Shown here: positions 26,116-35,478 of the stretch, piece after piece
Layout of the letters: each line of letters starts with the position of its first letter
Numbering within the stretch: the stretch's first letter is position 1
Source: Candidatus Humimonas hydrogenitrophica
GTDB lineage: Bacteria > Gemmatimonadota > Gemmatimonadetes > Palauibacterales > Palauibacteraceae
Direction of reading: 5' to 3'
Assembly: GCA_947581615.1 (NCBI GenBank)
Contig: CANPVD010000097.1
Span: 45,187 to 109,186 of the forward strand
Length of the DNA: 64,000 bases
The notes under the pieces: model-generated
Database searches by the model: none
Told to the model about the DNA's origin: nothing
The model's input: only the letters and a program-made list of their open reading frames with translations
Made by a program: the position numbers and the translations under genes

Positions 26116-26871
26116 TCATCCAGAGAACACGTCCACGCCGGCGGGCGGCGTGAACCGGAAGAGCGAGTCCGCGATCGCGACATCCGGGTGGAGGTGGCTC
26201 AGGGTCACGGTTCGCACCGTCCCGTTCTCCTCGGTGATCTCGAAGCGACGAACCAGGAGGTCGTCGGCCCCCACCCAGACCCGGACCTTCCGGTAGGTCG
26301 TGGAGGCCTGGTCCCGGGGCGTGAGCCTCACCCGGCAGGTGGTGATTCCGTCGATCGTCTCGGGCCCTTCCGACTTCGCACCGTATCCCGACCGCGCCTC
26401 GCGGAAGATCCGGCCCTCCAGGTCCACCATGGCCACCCCGGTCGGGTCGCCCTCCAGTGTCGTCCGCACGACCTGCCCCGGGTTCGTGCTCGGATAGTAG
26501 AGCCACAGGTGCGCGCCGTCGGCCACGATGAGATCACCGGCCGGCTCGACGAAGTCCATACGGAAGCGCGCCCTCCCCTCCTGGTACCAGGTGCCGTGGC
26601 CCTCGCGGGACTTGTCCAGGAGGGGGACCTGGATCGTCTGCTGGAACCGAGCCCGCAGGCTGTGGAGCGAATCGTAGCGCGCCTCGGCGCGCCCGAGGAG
26701 CGCGTGGACGTCGCCCGAGCAGCAGGCGGCCCCGCACGGCTGCACGATCGGTCGCCGTTCCGCCGGGCGCGCGGTCCGGGCCGCGGCCGGGACGGCGCTC
26801 GCCAGCAGCGCGGCGGCCGCCGCAGCGAGCCCGAAGCGAGTCGCGCGTGCACGGGCCTCAATCCAACCCAT
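26116..26871 (-). CDS. lolA: LolA-like outer-membrane lipoprotein carrier
   Basis: LolA carries lipoproteins across the periplasm to the outer membrane. The protein is 251 residues with a signal peptide (LAAAAAALLASAVPAAARTA). The LolA fold is visible from LHSLRARFQQTIQVPLLDKSR through GTWYQEGRARFRMDFVEPAGDLIVADG and LWLYYPSTNPGQV to the late strand GADDLLVRRFEITEENG. An extra Cys-rich segment (CGAACC) sits just after the signal, which is unusual. The ATG lies inside the end of ftsK (14-base overlap) behind GGAGGAGGGAG. It functions with lnt (20587) in the same array. Confidence 0.88.
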   Translation of the reverse strand: MGWIEARARATRFGLAAAAAALLASAVPAAARTARPAERRPIVQPCGAACCSGDVHALLGRAEARYDSLHSLRARFQQTIQVPLLDKSREGHGTWYQEGRARFRMDFVEPAGDLIVADGAHLWLYYPSTNPGQVVRTTLEGDPTGVAMVDLEGRIFREARSGYGAKSEGPETIDGITTCRVRLTPRDQASTTYRKVRVWVGADDLLVRRFEITEENGTVRTVTLSHLHPDVAIADSLFRFTPPAGVDVFSG

Positions 26872-29116
26872 TACCGGCTCCCTCCTCCATCACCCTGTCC
26901 AGCTGATCCAGCCTCACCAGCACCTCCCTGGGCTGCGAGCCCTGCGAGGGGCCCACCACGCCCGCGTGGTGGAGCTGGTCGATGATTCGTGCCGCCCGCC
27001 CATAACCGATCCTCAGCCTGCGTTGCAAGAGGCTGGTCGACCCCGAGTCGTTGGCAATCACGATCTCGGCCGCCTGGCGGAAGAGCTGGTCACGATCCTC
27101 GAGCACCTCTTCCACCACGTCCACTCGCGCCTCCAGCTCTTCGTGCTCCCGGACCACGTTCAGGATGTCCTCCTCCTCCGAGCGCGGGCCTTCCGACGCG
27201 CGCCGGTCACGATACCATCGGACCAGTCTCTCGGTTTCGTCGCCGTCGAGGAACGCTCCCTGGATCCGGACCGGATCGGCCTCCCCCGGAGGCAGGAACA
27301 GCATGTCCCCGTTTCCCAGCAGACTCTCGGCGCCGTTCTGGTCCAGGATCGTCCGGCTGTCCGTCTTGGAGGCCACCCGGAAGGCGATCCGGCTCGGGAA
27401 ATTCGCCTTGATGAGCCCCGTGATCACGTTGACCGACGGCCGCTGCGTCGCGATCACCAGGTGAATCCCCACCGCCCGCGCCTTCTGGGCCAGCAGGGCC
27501 AGGGGGCTCTCGACCTCGGCCTGAACCGTCATCATGAGGTCGGCCAGCTCGTCGATGAGCAGCACGATGTACGGCAGCTCGCCGTCCTCGTACGACCGCT
27601 CCGAGGAGCCGGGCCGCCGGAGATCCACCTCCTCGCGGACCCGGCGGTTGAACTCCCGCAGGCTCCGGCAGCCGTTGGCCGACAGGAGCTCGTAGCGGCG
27701 GTTCATCTCGAGCACCGCCCACCGTAGGATAGACGCCGCCTCCTGGTTGTCCGTCACCACCGGGTGCCGGAGGTGGGGGAGGTCGTCGTACACGCTGAGC
27801 TCCACCATCTTCGGGTCGATCATCAGGAGGCGCAGCTGCGCCGGAGCGTACCGGTACACGAGGCTGGTGATGATGGTGTTCATGCACACCGACTTGCCCG
27901 AGCCGGTGGCCCCGGCGATGAGCAGGTGCGGCATGCGCGCCAGGTCGGCGCAGTAGGGCTCTCCGGCCAGGTCCCGACCCAGAGCCAGGGGCAGCACGGC
28001 CCTGGAGCGCTGGAAGGCGGAGGATTCGAGCACCTCCCGCAGGCGCACGACCTCGGGCTCGGGGTTCGGCACCTCGACGCCGACGGCACCCTTGCCCGGA
28101 ATGGGGGCCACGATGCGCACGGACGGGGCCTTGAGGGCGAGCGCCAGATCGTCCGAGAGCGCGGCGATCTGGCCCACCTTGATCCCGGCCGCCGGCACGA
28201 CCTCGAACTGGGTGACTACGGGCCCTGTCGTCCAGCCCCGGATCTCGCCCTGCACGCGGAAGGTCTCGAGCTTGTCCACCAGGATCTGGCCGAGCGCCCG
28301 AAGCTCCCGGTCCGACAGGCCGCGCGAGGCCCGCTCTGGCTTCTCGAGGAGGTCGAGCGGCGGGAGCTCGGTCCGGGTCGGGTCGCCGTAGTCGGCCAGC
28401 TCGGCCTCGAGCTCCAGTTGCTCGCCAGCAGCCGGCATGCCGCCGCTGGCGGCCGACTCGATGACGGCCGCCCCGCCAGCCTCCTCGGCTCGGGCCCGGA
28501 CCGTCTCCCACGGCGAAGCCCCGCTCCCGTCGGCCCGCGCCTCTCTGCGCCGACTGGCGGCATCCCGTCCGGCCTTCAGCAGCCGCCCCGTTCCGCTCCC
28601 CGCGGCCCGCGCCCCACGCAGCAGGCGGCCGAGCCCGCTGGAAGGCGACCAGCCGAGCGTGAGGACCGACACCGACGCCAGCGCTCCGACCAGGATGAGG
28701 ACGCCGCCCACGGTGCCGAATCCGCCCTCGAGCAGAATGCCGAGCGTCCGGCCGATCGCCCCGATGCCCTCGCCGCGCGCCAGCGAGGCTTCTCCGCGCA
28801 GGAGCCACACGGCGGCCGGAACCAGCAGGGCGAGGGCTCCCAGGAAGCCGGACCAGCGGCCCGCCTCCTCCCGGTCGTACAGGCCGAAGCAGTGCAGCCC
28901 CCACACGACGGGGGCGGCCGCGACCAGGAAGGCCATCGGTCCCAGGGCGTAGGCCAACCACCGATACAGCGCCGCACCCGCCGGCCCGACCAGGTTGGGA
29001 CCGGAGCCCGAGGCCGACAGGGCCGGAGGCACGATCGCCAGGCCGAGCAGGACCCCCAGGGCCAGCAGCCCGACCCCCAGCGCCTCCTGCCGCCGACGGC
29101 TCTCCTGGGCGCTCAT
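26858..29116 (-). CDS. ftsK: FtsK/SpoIIIE DNA translocase
   Basis: This is a septal DNA pump that clears and orients chromosome termini at division. The start at ATG 29116 overlaps the comB stop (ATGA) and gives 752 residues. Four hydrophobic helices fill the first 160 residues (GLLALGVLLGLAIVPP, GGVLILVGALASVSVLTL). A Glu/Ala-rich linker of about 90 residues follows, then the alpha/beta motor with Walker A AGATGSGKSVCMN (near 400) and Walker B YIVLLIDELADLMM. The gamma domain closes the protein (AAEIVIANDSGSTSLLQRRL, YGRAARIIDQLHHAGVVGPS), which reads oriented KOPS-like DNA sites. The linker is short compared with gammaproteobacterial FtsK. Confidence 0.96.
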   Translation of the reverse strand: MSAQESRRRQEALGVGLLALGVLLGLAIVPPALSASGSGPNLVGPAGAALYRWLAYALGPMAFLVAAAPVVWGLHCFGLYDREEAGRWSGFLGALALLVPAAVWLLRGEASLARGEGIGAIGRTLGILLEGGFGTVGGVLILVGALASVSVLTLGWSPSSGLGRLLRGARAAGSGTGRLLKAGRDAASRRREARADGSGASPWETVRARAEEAGGAAVIESAASGGMPAAGEQLELEAELADYGDPTRTELPPLDLLEKPERASRGLSDRELRALGQILVDKLETFRVQGEIRGWTTGPVVTQFEVVPAAGIKVGQIAALSDDLALALKAPSVRIVAPIPGKGAVGVEVPNPEPEVVRLREVLESSAFQRSRAVLPLALGRDLAGEPYCADLARMPHLLIAGATGSGKSVCMNTIITSLVYRYAPAQLRLLMIDPKMVELSVYDDLPHLRHPVVTDNQEAASILRWAVLEMNRRYELLSANGCRSLREFNRRVREEVDLRRPGSSERSYEDGELPYIVLLIDELADLMMTVQAEVESPLALLAQKARAVGIHLVIATQRPSVNVITGLIKANFPSRIAFRVASKTDSRTILDQNGAESLLGNGDMLFLPPGEADPVRIQGAFLDGDETERLVRWYRDRRASEGPRSEEEDILNVVREHEELEARVDVVEEVLEDRDQLFRQAAEIVIANDSGSTSLLQRRLRIGYGRAARIIDQLHHAGVVGPSQGSQPREVLVRLDQLDRVMEEGAGNGLD

Positions 29117-29841
29117 GGCCGCAGTCCGGCGGGCACGAGCCCCTCTCCCGTCAGCATCGGCACCATCCGGCTGGAGTCCACCGAGGCGCACATGTCGAGA
29201 TCGCCCCCCAAACCGATGCGAACCAGGGCCGCCCCGGCCTCGGTCCTCGCCAGGGCTCCCGCGTTCGGCTCCCCCAGTCCGCGGGCGGTCTGCATGGCCA
29301 CGCGCGCTCCGTCGTCGGGCTGGACCGGACCCGACGCTCCCAGCCGCTCGACGAGGAGTCCGGCGCACCACACGTCATCCAGGCCGACGCGCCCTCCGCG
29401 ACCGGCACACACCACCAGGACCGGCCGCCCGCGGCGACGGAGCTCGTCCGCCACGGCTCCCAGGTTCCTGAGGCAGGCCACCAGCACGGCCTGGGCGCCC
29501 CGCACTCGTTCGAGGGCGCGGGTCCCGTTGGTGGTCGTGATCACGAGGTCGCGGTCCCCGACCGACTCCGCGACGAATTCCCGCGGAGAGTTGCCCAGGT
29601 CGAACCCCCGGATGGGCAGGCCTTCCCGCTCGCCGCACAGGAGGGGCCGGACGTCGTCGTACGAGGCGGAGCGGCGTTCCGCCGCCTCGGTCGAGTCGAC
29701 GGGCACCAGGCGGCGCGCTCCGGCGTCGAGGGCCGCCACGATGGTCGTCGAGGCCCGGATCACGTCGATCACGACCGCCACCCGGCCCTGGGGCTCCGTC
29801 TCCCCGAGCTCGCCGGGTGCCAGTCGGGTCCGAACATTCAT
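29113..29841 (-). CDS. comB: ComB-family 2-phosphosulfolactate phosphatase-like protein
   Basis: ComB hydrolyses 2-phosphosulfolactate in coenzyme M synthesis of methanogens; bacterial homologues mostly have no proven role. It has 242 residues from the ATG at 29841. Family signatures are [22 protein letters not shown] near the N-terminus, [33 protein letters not shown] and [21 protein letters not shown], all positions used for Mg and phosphate binding in the ComB fold. It overlaps accC upstream and ftsK downstream by four bases each, so it is translated with both. No sulfolactate or coenzyme M gene is nearby, so the substrate is open. Confidence 0.9.
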   Translation of the reverse strand: MNVRTRLAPGELGETEPQGRVAVVIDVIRASTTIVAALDAGARRLVPVDSTEAAERRSASYDDVRPLLCGEREGLPIRGFDLGNSPREFVAESVGDRDLVITTTNGTRALERVRGAQAVLVACLRNLGAVADELRRRGRPVLVVCAGRGGRVGLDDVWCAGLLVERLGASGPVQPDDGARVAMQTARGLGEPNAGALARTEAGAALVRIGLGGDLDMCASVDSSRMVPMLTGEGLVPAGLRP

Positions 29842-31181
29842 TCTCCGCCGCGCAGGCGCTCCACGAAGCCCGTGTCGATCCGCCCCGCCACGAAGTCCGG
29901 ATGTCTCAGCACCGAGCGCAGAAACGGGACCGTCGTCGGAATGCCCTCGATCACGAACTCGCCGAGAGCCTGGTCCGCGCGCCGCAGGGCCTCCTCCCGC
30001 GTGTTGTCCCACACGATCAGCTTCCCGAGCAGGGAGTCGTAGAAGGGAGGCACGCGGTAGCCGGCGTACACGTGCGTGTCCACCCGCACGCCGGGCCCTC
30101 CCGGAGAGTGGAAGGCTGAGATGATGCCGGGCGCCGGCCGAAAGTCGTGTTCGGGATCTTCGGCGTTGATCCGGCACTCGATCGCGTGGCCCCGCATCCT
30201 GAGGGGCTCCGGCACGGACAACGGCTCGCCGGCCGCCACCCGGATCTGCTCCTTGACGAGGTCGGTGGAGGTCACCCACTCGGTGACCGGGTGCTCCACC
30301 TGGATGCGGGTATTCATCTCCATGAAGTAGAAGCTCCCGTCAGCGCCGAGCAGGAGCTCCACCGTCCCGGCGTTCCGGTAGCCGATGGCCCGCGCCCCGG
30401 CCAGGGCCGCTTCCCCCATTCGGCTTCGCAGGTCGGGCGTGAGCGCCGGGCTGGGGGACTCCTCGATCAGCTTCTGATGACGACGCTGCACGGAGCAGTC
30501 CCTCTCTCCCAGGTGCACCACGTTCCCGTGCGTGTCCCCGAGTACCTGGATCTCGACGTGCCGCGGCGATTCGACGAACCGCTCCACATAGACGGAGGGG
30601 TCGCCGAACGCCGCTCCCGCCTCGTTGCGAGCCATGGAGAAGGCCTTGCGGAACTCCTCCGGGTCGCGGGCGATCCTCATGCCCTTGCCGCCGCCGCCGG
30701 CGGCCGCCTTGATCATGACCGGGAACCCGATGCGCTCGGCCTCGCGCTCGGCTTCTTCCGCGTCGTCCACCGTGCCCTCGGTCCCGGGCACGACCGGCAC
30801 CCCCGCGGCCGCCATCGTGCGCCGTGCCTCGGCCTTGTGGCCCATCCTGCGGATCTGCTCCGCCGTGGGCCCGACGAAGGTGAAGCCGGAGCGCTCGCAC
30901 ACCTCGGCGAACTCGGCGTTCTCCGCCAGGAAGCCGTACCCGGGATGGATGGCGTCGGCGCCGGCCACCTCCGCCGCGGCGATGATCCGCGGGATGTTGA
31001 GATAACTCTCGCGACTCTGCGCCGGTCCGATGCAGATGTCCTCGTCCGAGAACCGCACGTGGAGGGAGTCACGATCGGCCTCGGAGTACACGGCCACCGT
31101 GCCCACGCCCAGCTCCCGGCAGGCGCGGATGACGCGCAGGGCGATCTCCCCGCGGTTGGCGATGAGGATCTTCTCGAACAT
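29838..31181 (-). CDS. accC: Biotin carboxylase, acetyl-CoA carboxylase subunit
   Basis: This carboxylates biotin on AccB with ATP and bicarbonate, the first half-reaction of malonyl-CoA formation. It has 447 residues, the normal length. Signatures are [21 protein letters not shown] at the N-terminus, [17 protein letters not shown], the ATP-grasp glycine loop [43 protein letters not shown], and [21 protein letters not shown] with the catalytic Glu/Arg residues. It lies 22 bases after accB. The carboxyltransferase subunits AccA/AccD are not in the window. Confidence 0.98.
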   Translation of the reverse strand: MFEKILIANRGEIALRVIRACRELGVGTVAVYSEADRDSLHVRFSDEDICIGPAQSRESYLNIPRIIAAAEVAGADAIHPGYGFLAENAEFAEVCERSGFTFVGPTAEQIRRMGHKAEARRTMAAAGVPVVPGTEGTVDDAEEAEREAERIGFPVMIKAAAGGGGKGMRIARDPEEFRKAFSMARNEAGAAFGDPSVYVERFVESPRHVEIQVLGDTHGNVVHLGERDCSVQRRHQKLIEESPSPALTPDLRSRMGEAALAGARAIGYRNAGTVELLLGADGSFYFMEMNTRIQVEHPVTEWVTSTDLVKEQIRVAAGEPLSVPEPLRMRGHAIECRINAEDPEHDFRPAPGIISAFHSPGGPGVRVDTHVYAGYRVPPFYDSLLGKLIVWDNTREEALRRADQALGEFVIEGIPTTVPFLRSVLRHPDFVAGRIDTGFVERLRGGE

Positions 31182-31203
31182 CAGGCGATCCGGATAGAGA
31201 GAC

Positions 31204-31704
31204 TCAGCCCGCGCCGTCCGAGTCGATGCGGAAGAGAACCTGGCCGTACTCCACCGGCTCGGCGTTCTCGACGGCGATCTCGCGGACGACGCCGGCGACT
31301 TCGGCCTCCAGCTCGTTCATGAGCTTCATCGCCTCGAGGATGCACAGCGTCTGTCCCTTGGCAACGCGGTCTCCGACCTCGACGTAGGGGGGCGCATCCG
31401 GCGCCGGCGAACGGTAGAAGGTGCCGACCATGGGTGATGTGATGGGGTGCAGGTCCTCGGCTCCGGTCGACGCCTCGCCCGCCTCCTCGACCGGCTGCGG
31501 GGCGCCGCTCGCCGGGGGGCGGTGCGGCGCGGCACCGGAATCCGAGGCCGGCGCTTCGGACGAGACCACCCGCACCGCGCCCCCGCCCCCGGGCGGGCTC
31601 TTCGAGACCCGCACCCGGGTGCCGAAGCGGCTCAGCTCGAGCGTGTCGATGTCGGAGTCTTCGACGAGCTCGAGGAGGCGCCGGATCCAGTCGAGGTCCA
31701 TCAT
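31204..31704 (-). CDS. accB: Biotin carboxyl carrier protein of acetyl-CoA carboxylase
   Basis: AccB carries the biotin arm between AccC and the carboxyltransferase. It has 166 residues: an N-terminal helix pair ([21 protein letters not shown]), an Ala/Pro-rich flexible linker (about 45-85) and the biotinyl domain with the canonical [11 protein letters not shown], biotin on Lys127. The first ATG (31704) overlaps the efp stop as ATGA; the second ATG directly follows and is equally possible. Gene order efp-accB-accC is common in bacteria. Confidence 0.98.
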   Translation of the reverse strand: MMDLDWIRRLLELVEDSDIDTLELSRFGTRVRVSKSPPGGGGAVRVVSSEAPASDSGAAPHRPPASGAPQPVEEAGEASTGAEDLHPITSPMVGTFYRSPAPDAPPYVEVGDRVAKGQTLCILEAMKLMNELEAEVAGVVREIAVENAEPVEYGQVLFRIDSDGAG

Positions 31705-32267
31705 GAGCTCACCCGTTCCAGGTACTTGTCCTCCGTCCGGTCGACCCGGACCACGTCACCTCGTTCGATGAACAGCGGAACCTGTACGACCGCGCCCGCT
31801 TCGAGCCTGGCGGGCTTGGTGGCGCCCTGCGCGGTGTCCCCGCGCACGCCGGGCTCGGTCTCCACCACCCGCTGTTCGACGAACTGCGGCAGCTCCACCG
31901 ACAGCACGTCCCGGTCCCGCGTGAGGCCCTCGCACTCCAGGTTCTCCGTCAGGTACCGAAGCTGGTCCTCGCCGACCGCCCCTCCGGACAGCGGGACCAT
32001 TTCGTACGTCTCCATGTCCATGAAGTAGTAGAGGTGGCCGTCCGAGTAGCTGTATTGCAGGGGCCGCCGCACCAGGCGTACCTCCTGCACGCGCTCTCCC
32101 GCCCGGAACGTGCGGTCCAGCACCGCACCCGTCATCACGCTCTTGAGCTTGGTGCGTACGAAGGCGCCGCCCTTTCCCGGCTTGACGTGCTGGAAGTAGA
32201 TGATCGAATACAGCCCGCTGTCGAGCTCGATCACCATCCCGTTCCGGAAGTCCGATGTGTCCGCCAT
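31701..32267 (-). CDS. efp: Translation elongation factor P
   Basis: EF-P rescues ribosomes stalled at polyproline stretches, which are frequent in this proteome (for example the Pro-rich linkers of the TPR proteins and TolA). ATG at 32267 with GAGGG upstream gives 188 residues, the standard size. Domain I shows the modifiable loop HVKPGKGGAF with Lys32 at the tip, so a Lys-type modification is possible; no modifying enzyme is seen in the window. The C-terminal OB domain has GDTAQGATKPARLEAGAVVQVPLFIERGD. An upstream ATG in frame adds a non-homologous Arg-rich head and is rejected. Confidence 0.97.
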   Translation of the reverse strand: MADTSDFRNGMVIELDSGLYSIIYFQHVKPGKGGAFVRTKLKSVMTGAVLDRTFRAGERVQEVRLVRRPLQYSYSDGHLYYFMDMETYEMVPLSGGAVGEDQLRYLTENLECEGLTRDRDVLSVELPQFVEQRVVETEPGVRGDTAQGATKPARLEAGAVVQVPLFIERGDVVRVDRTEDKYLERVSS

Positions 32268-32305
32268 GTCCCTCGCGCTCGTGGTCCCGACGTGCGATGC
32301 CCGCC

Positions 32306-33415
32306 CTATAGCTCCCGCAGGTCGAGCGGGAAGTCCGTGAGGGCGCGCGCGCCGGCTTCCTCCACCCACACGTCGTCCTCCAGCCTCACGCCGCCGCGCC
32401 CCGGAAGATACACGCCCGGCTCGATCGTTACCACGTTCCCGGCCTGCAAGATGGCCTCCGACCGCCGCGAGACGGCCGGCTCCTCGTGCACCTCCAGACC
32501 GAGGCCGTGACCCGTGGAGTGACCGAAGTGCTCCCCGTACCCAGCTTCCGTCAAGCTTTCACGGGCCGCGGCGTCCACATCCGCGGCCGGCGCGCCGGCC
32601 GCGACGGCGGCGACGGCGGCATCGTGGGCCACGAGGACCGCCCGGTGGACGGCACGCTGCCACGCGGCCGCAGCGCCCGCCACGACGGTACGCGTGATGT
32701 CCGACCGGTAGCCGTCGACCACGGCTCCGAAGTCCAGCAGCAGCAGGTCCCCCTCGCGCAGGGTGCGGGCCGAGGGGCGAGCGTGCGGAAGTGCCGATCG
32801 AGGGCCCACGGCCACGATCGACTCGAACGCGGGACCGTCCGATCCGGCTCGACGAAGCCTGTACTCCAGCTCCGCCGTGATCTCCGCCTCGGAGATGCCC
32901 TCCTCGACACGACCCAGGGTCTCCTCGAGTGCGTCGCAGGCCAGCGCGGCCGCGCGACCCATGCGTGCGATCTCCGCAGCATCCTTGCGGGCGCGGAGCG
33001 ATTCGACCAGCCCTTCGAGAGCCGTCCAGTCCACCCCGGGCGCCGCCTGTTCGAGGCGGGCCTTCTCACGAACCGAAACGTGGGCCGGCTCGAAGGCGAA
33101 CCGGGGGGACCCGGGCCAGTCCCGAGCCAGCTCGGACAGCGCGTCGAACAGCCCGTCGCCCGCGATCCGCACCTCGATCGTAGGATCGACCTCGTCCGCC
33201 GCCTGGACCTCGTAGCGCGAGTCGGTCAGCAGGACACCATCGTCCCCGCGCACCACGAGCAGCCCGCTCGAGCCCGAGAAACCGGAGAGATAGCGCAGAC
33301 TCGGACCGTGCACGGTCAGGAGGCCGTCCAGCCCGAGCTCTTCCAAACGCCCGCGAAGGCGCGTCAGCCTGTCGCCGCGCGCCAACGGAGGAAGCGGCGT
33401 ACCGGTCTCGATCAA
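32306..33415 (-). CDS. M24-family Xaa-Pro aminopeptidase/dipeptidase
   Basis: This is a metallopeptidase that removes or splits residues before proline. It has 369 residues: an N-terminal creatinase-like domain (LGLDGLLTVHGPSLRYLSGFSGSSG) and a C-terminal pita-bread domain. All five metal ligands are in place: Asp in LLLDFGAVVDGY and SDITRTVV, His in HSTGHGLGLEVHE, Glu in VVTIEPGVYLPG and Glu in GVRLEDDVWV. It overlaps aroQ by four bases (ATGA) and precedes efp by 38 bases, a neighbourhood (aroQ, pepQ-like, efp, accB, accC) conserved in many bacteria. Confidence 0.95.
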   Translation of the reverse strand: MIETGTPLPPLARGDRLTRLRGRLEELGLDGLLTVHGPSLRYLSGFSGSSGLLVVRGDDGVLLTDSRYEVQAADEVDPTIEVRIAGDGLFDALSELARDWPGSPRFAFEPAHVSVREKARLEQAAPGVDWTALEGLVESLRARKDAAEIARMGRAAALACDALEETLGRVEEGISEAEITAELEYRLRRAGSDGPAFESIVAVGPRSALPHARPSARTLREGDLLLLDFGAVVDGYRSDITRTVVAGAAAAWQRAVHRAVLVAHDAAVAAVAAGAPAADVDAAARESLTEAGYGEHFGHSTGHGLGLEVHEEPAVSRRSEAILQAGNVVTIEPGVYLPGRGGVRLEDDVWVEEAGARALTDFPLDLREL

Positions 33416-33861
33416 GCGGCGCCCAGGCGGCCGAGGAGACCGTCGAGCGCCAGCAGGTAGCTGTCCCCGTGGAATCCCGCGACCACGCCGACCGCCACGT
33501 CGGCGAGGAGCGATCGGGCACGGAACGGCTCGCGCGCGTGGATGTTGGAGAGATGGACCTCCACGAAAGGCCGGCCGCTGGCGACCAGCGCGTCTCGGAG
33601 GGACACGCTGGTGTGGGTGAGCCCGCCGGCGTTCACCAGCCAGCCGGACACCGCCGAAGTCTGCGACTGAACCCAGTCGATCAAGGCCCCCTCCGAGTTG
33701 GACTGCAGGGAGACCATCTGGATGTCGCGCTCCTCCGCCCGCTCGGTCAGGCGCGCCTGGATGTCCGCCAGGGTCTCGGAGCCGTACAACTCGGGCTCAC
33801 GACCGCCCAGGAGATTCAGGTTGGGCCCGTGGAGGACGCCGATGCGGAGCGGGGACCTCAT
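33412..33861 (-). CDS. aroQ: 3-dehydroquinate dehydratase, type II
   Basis: This is the third step of the shikimate pathway. ATG at 33861 gives 149 residues, the expected size for the dodecameric type II enzyme. Signatures are LHGPNLNLLGGREPELYG (with the catalytic Tyr and Arg), the SNSEGALIDWVQ helix, NAGGLTHTSVSLRDAL and EVHLSNIHAREPFR with the catalytic His. The upstream in-frame ATG at 34116 lies inside the TPR gene and is not used. It is 13 bases downstream of the TPR gene and overlaps the peptidase gene by four bases. Confidence 0.98.
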   Translation of the reverse strand: MRSPLRIGVLHGPNLNLLGGREPELYGSETLADIQARLTERAEERDIQMVSLQSNSEGALIDWVQSQTSAVSGWLVNAGGLTHTSVSLRDALVASGRPFVEVHLSNIHAREPFRARSLLADVAVGVVAGFHGDSYLLALDGLLGRLGAA

Positions 33862-33874
33862 CAGAACCGCATCC

Positions 33875-35215
33875 TCAATCCAGGTCGTCCGCGGAGCCGG
33901 CGTCGGCCACGGCGTCGCCGCGCAGCAGCGCCCGCAGGTGGTCCCTGACCGGAGGCTCCACGGGCCCGGTCGGCTCCGTCGGGACGCTCTCCCGCGCCGC
34001 CCACTCCTCCTCCTCCGGGGCCGTCTCCCCGACCTCCCCGATCGATTCGGGCCCGGCCGGCCCATCACTCTCGAACTCGTCCCTGGCCGCCCGTAGACGC
34101 TCGGCGAGCGCCTCATCGTGGGGCCTCCGACGCACCAGCTCCTCGTAGATCGTCACGGCCTCGCGGTAGAGGCCCTGGGTGGCATACAGCGTGGCCAGGG
34201 TCTCCGTCGGGAGATCCGAGTCCGACCGCTCCGCCGACGGTCCGGGCGCCTCCGTGGCCTCCTCGGGCTCGGACTCGGGCTCCGGCTCGGCCTCCGCGGC
34301 GATGGGCTCGCTCACCTCGGGCTCCTGGACATCCGTCGCTGCCCGTTCGGCTTCCTCCTCCTCCAGCGGCTCCAGGGGCTCCTCGCCCGGCTCCGCCCAC
34401 GGGGCCCCGGCCTCCAGGGCCTCCCCACCCCATTCCGGCCAGTACGTCCCGGTTCGCTCGACCGGATCGACGGGCTCCGCGGGCTCTTCCGCCGAGCTTC
34501 CCGGGTGCCCCGTCACCTCCGGCTCGGAAGCCTCCTCGCTCCAGGGCCAGCCGCTGCTTCCGATGGACTCCCACTCGGCCTCGGACCCGAATTCCAGGCC
34601 GAAGGCGTCGATGGGTCCGGTGTCCAGCTCCGGCTCGATCTCTCCATCCGTCCCGGACCGGGATTCCGCCTCCAGGTCGGGCTCGAGCCCGGGTACGGGC
34701 TCCGGTTCGAACTCCGGCACGGGATCGGCCTCGGGCTCCGGCTCTGGCGGCTCGAGCTCCTCTTCGGCGGCCGGCTCCGCCTCAGGCCCGGACTCCGGAC
34801 CGCCCCCCCCGGCCAGGCGCTCCAGGGCGGCCTCCGCCTCCTCGTTGCGGGGATCGACCGCGAGAAGCCGCTCGTACCAACCAGCGGCCTCTTCCCGGTC
34901 TCCGCGGGTCTCGGCCAGGTGAGCCAGGGATCGGAGCGCGACCAGGTTCTGCGCGTCCACATCCAGCACTCCACGGTAGGCCTCCCCGGCCTGCACCTCC
35001 CGACCCATGTCCTCGAGAGTACGGGCATGCACGATGTGGGCGCTGAGGTAGTCGGGGTGCTGGCTCAACCCCTCTTCGACGACGGCCAGCGCCCGATCGA
35101 GCTCTCCCGACTTGCGGAGGAGATCGGCCAGTCGGGCGAACAGGAGACTCCCCGGATGCGCCGCGAACTGCTCCTCCAGGCGCTGGATCTCGAAACCGAG
35201 GCTGGGATCGCTCAT
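33875..35215 (-). CDS. TPR protein with long acidic Glu/Pro linker
   Basis: A 446-residue scaffold-like protein with no signal peptide, so likely cytoplasmic. Residues about 20-140 are TPR repeats (AHPGSLLFARLADLLRKSGE, DYLSAHIVHARTLEDMGR, NLVALRSLAHLAETRGDR, EEAAGWYERLLAVDPRN). Residues about 145-345 are extremely rich in Glu, Pro, Ala and Gly and should be disordered. One more TPR-like unit (TLATLYATQGLYREAVTIYEELVRRRP) follows, then an acidic tail. The design resembles the tprB/tprA proteins at 39096-43761. It is the first gene of the aroQ-to-gdhA array. Specific function unknown. Confidence 0.88.
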   Translation of the reverse strand: MSDPSLGFEIQRLEEQFAAHPGSLLFARLADLLRKSGELDRALAVVEEGLSQHPDYLSAHIVHARTLEDMGREVQAGEAYRGVLDVDAQNLVALRSLAHLAETRGDREEAAGWYERLLAVDPRNEEAEAALERLAGGGGPESGPEAEPAAEEELEPPEPEPEADPVPEFEPEPVPGLEPDLEAESRSGTDGEIEPELDTGPIDAFGLEFGSEAEWESIGSSGWPWSEEASEPEVTGHPGSSAEEPAEPVDPVERTGTYWPEWGGEALEAGAPWAEPGEEPLEPLEEEEAERAATDVQEPEVSEPIAAEAEPEPESEPEEATEAPGPSAERSDSDLPTETLATLYATQGLYREAVTIYEELVRRRPHDEALAERLRAARDEFESDGPAGPESIGEVGETAPEEEEWAARESVPTEPTGPVEPPVRDHLRALLRGDAVADAGSADDLD

Positions 35216-35383
35216 GGCCTGTCCGATCGGCTGTGGAGGGAGGGGCTCTCACCCCGGGGTCGGAACGGAGCGAAGATACCGGCCCGTTTCCGCACGTGTC
35301 AACGTGCCTCCGAAGCCCCGGGCGTTGCTGTCGTCGCGGACCTCCGGTAGCTTTTCGGGGTTTGCAGACGTCCGTTGGACGGG

Positions 35384-35427
35384 CGAAACGACGGCGCGGC
35401 CGAGGCTCTCGGCCGCGCGCCGTTTCG
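35384..35427. repeat. Imperfect 20-bp inverted repeat upstream of the foldase gene
   Basis: Left arm 35384-35404 (cgaaacgacggcgcggccgag) spelled in part as cgaaacg...gcgcggccgag pairs with 35408-35427 around a 3-base loop with a small bulge. It lies between the divergent TPR and foldase genes, 51 bases before the foldase ATG. It could be a leader hairpin or a terminator for antisense transcription. Confidence 0.5.
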
Positions 35428-35478
35428 GGGCCCGTCGCGCAGGCTCGAGGACATACCCAGCCGGGAGGACACCGCCCC

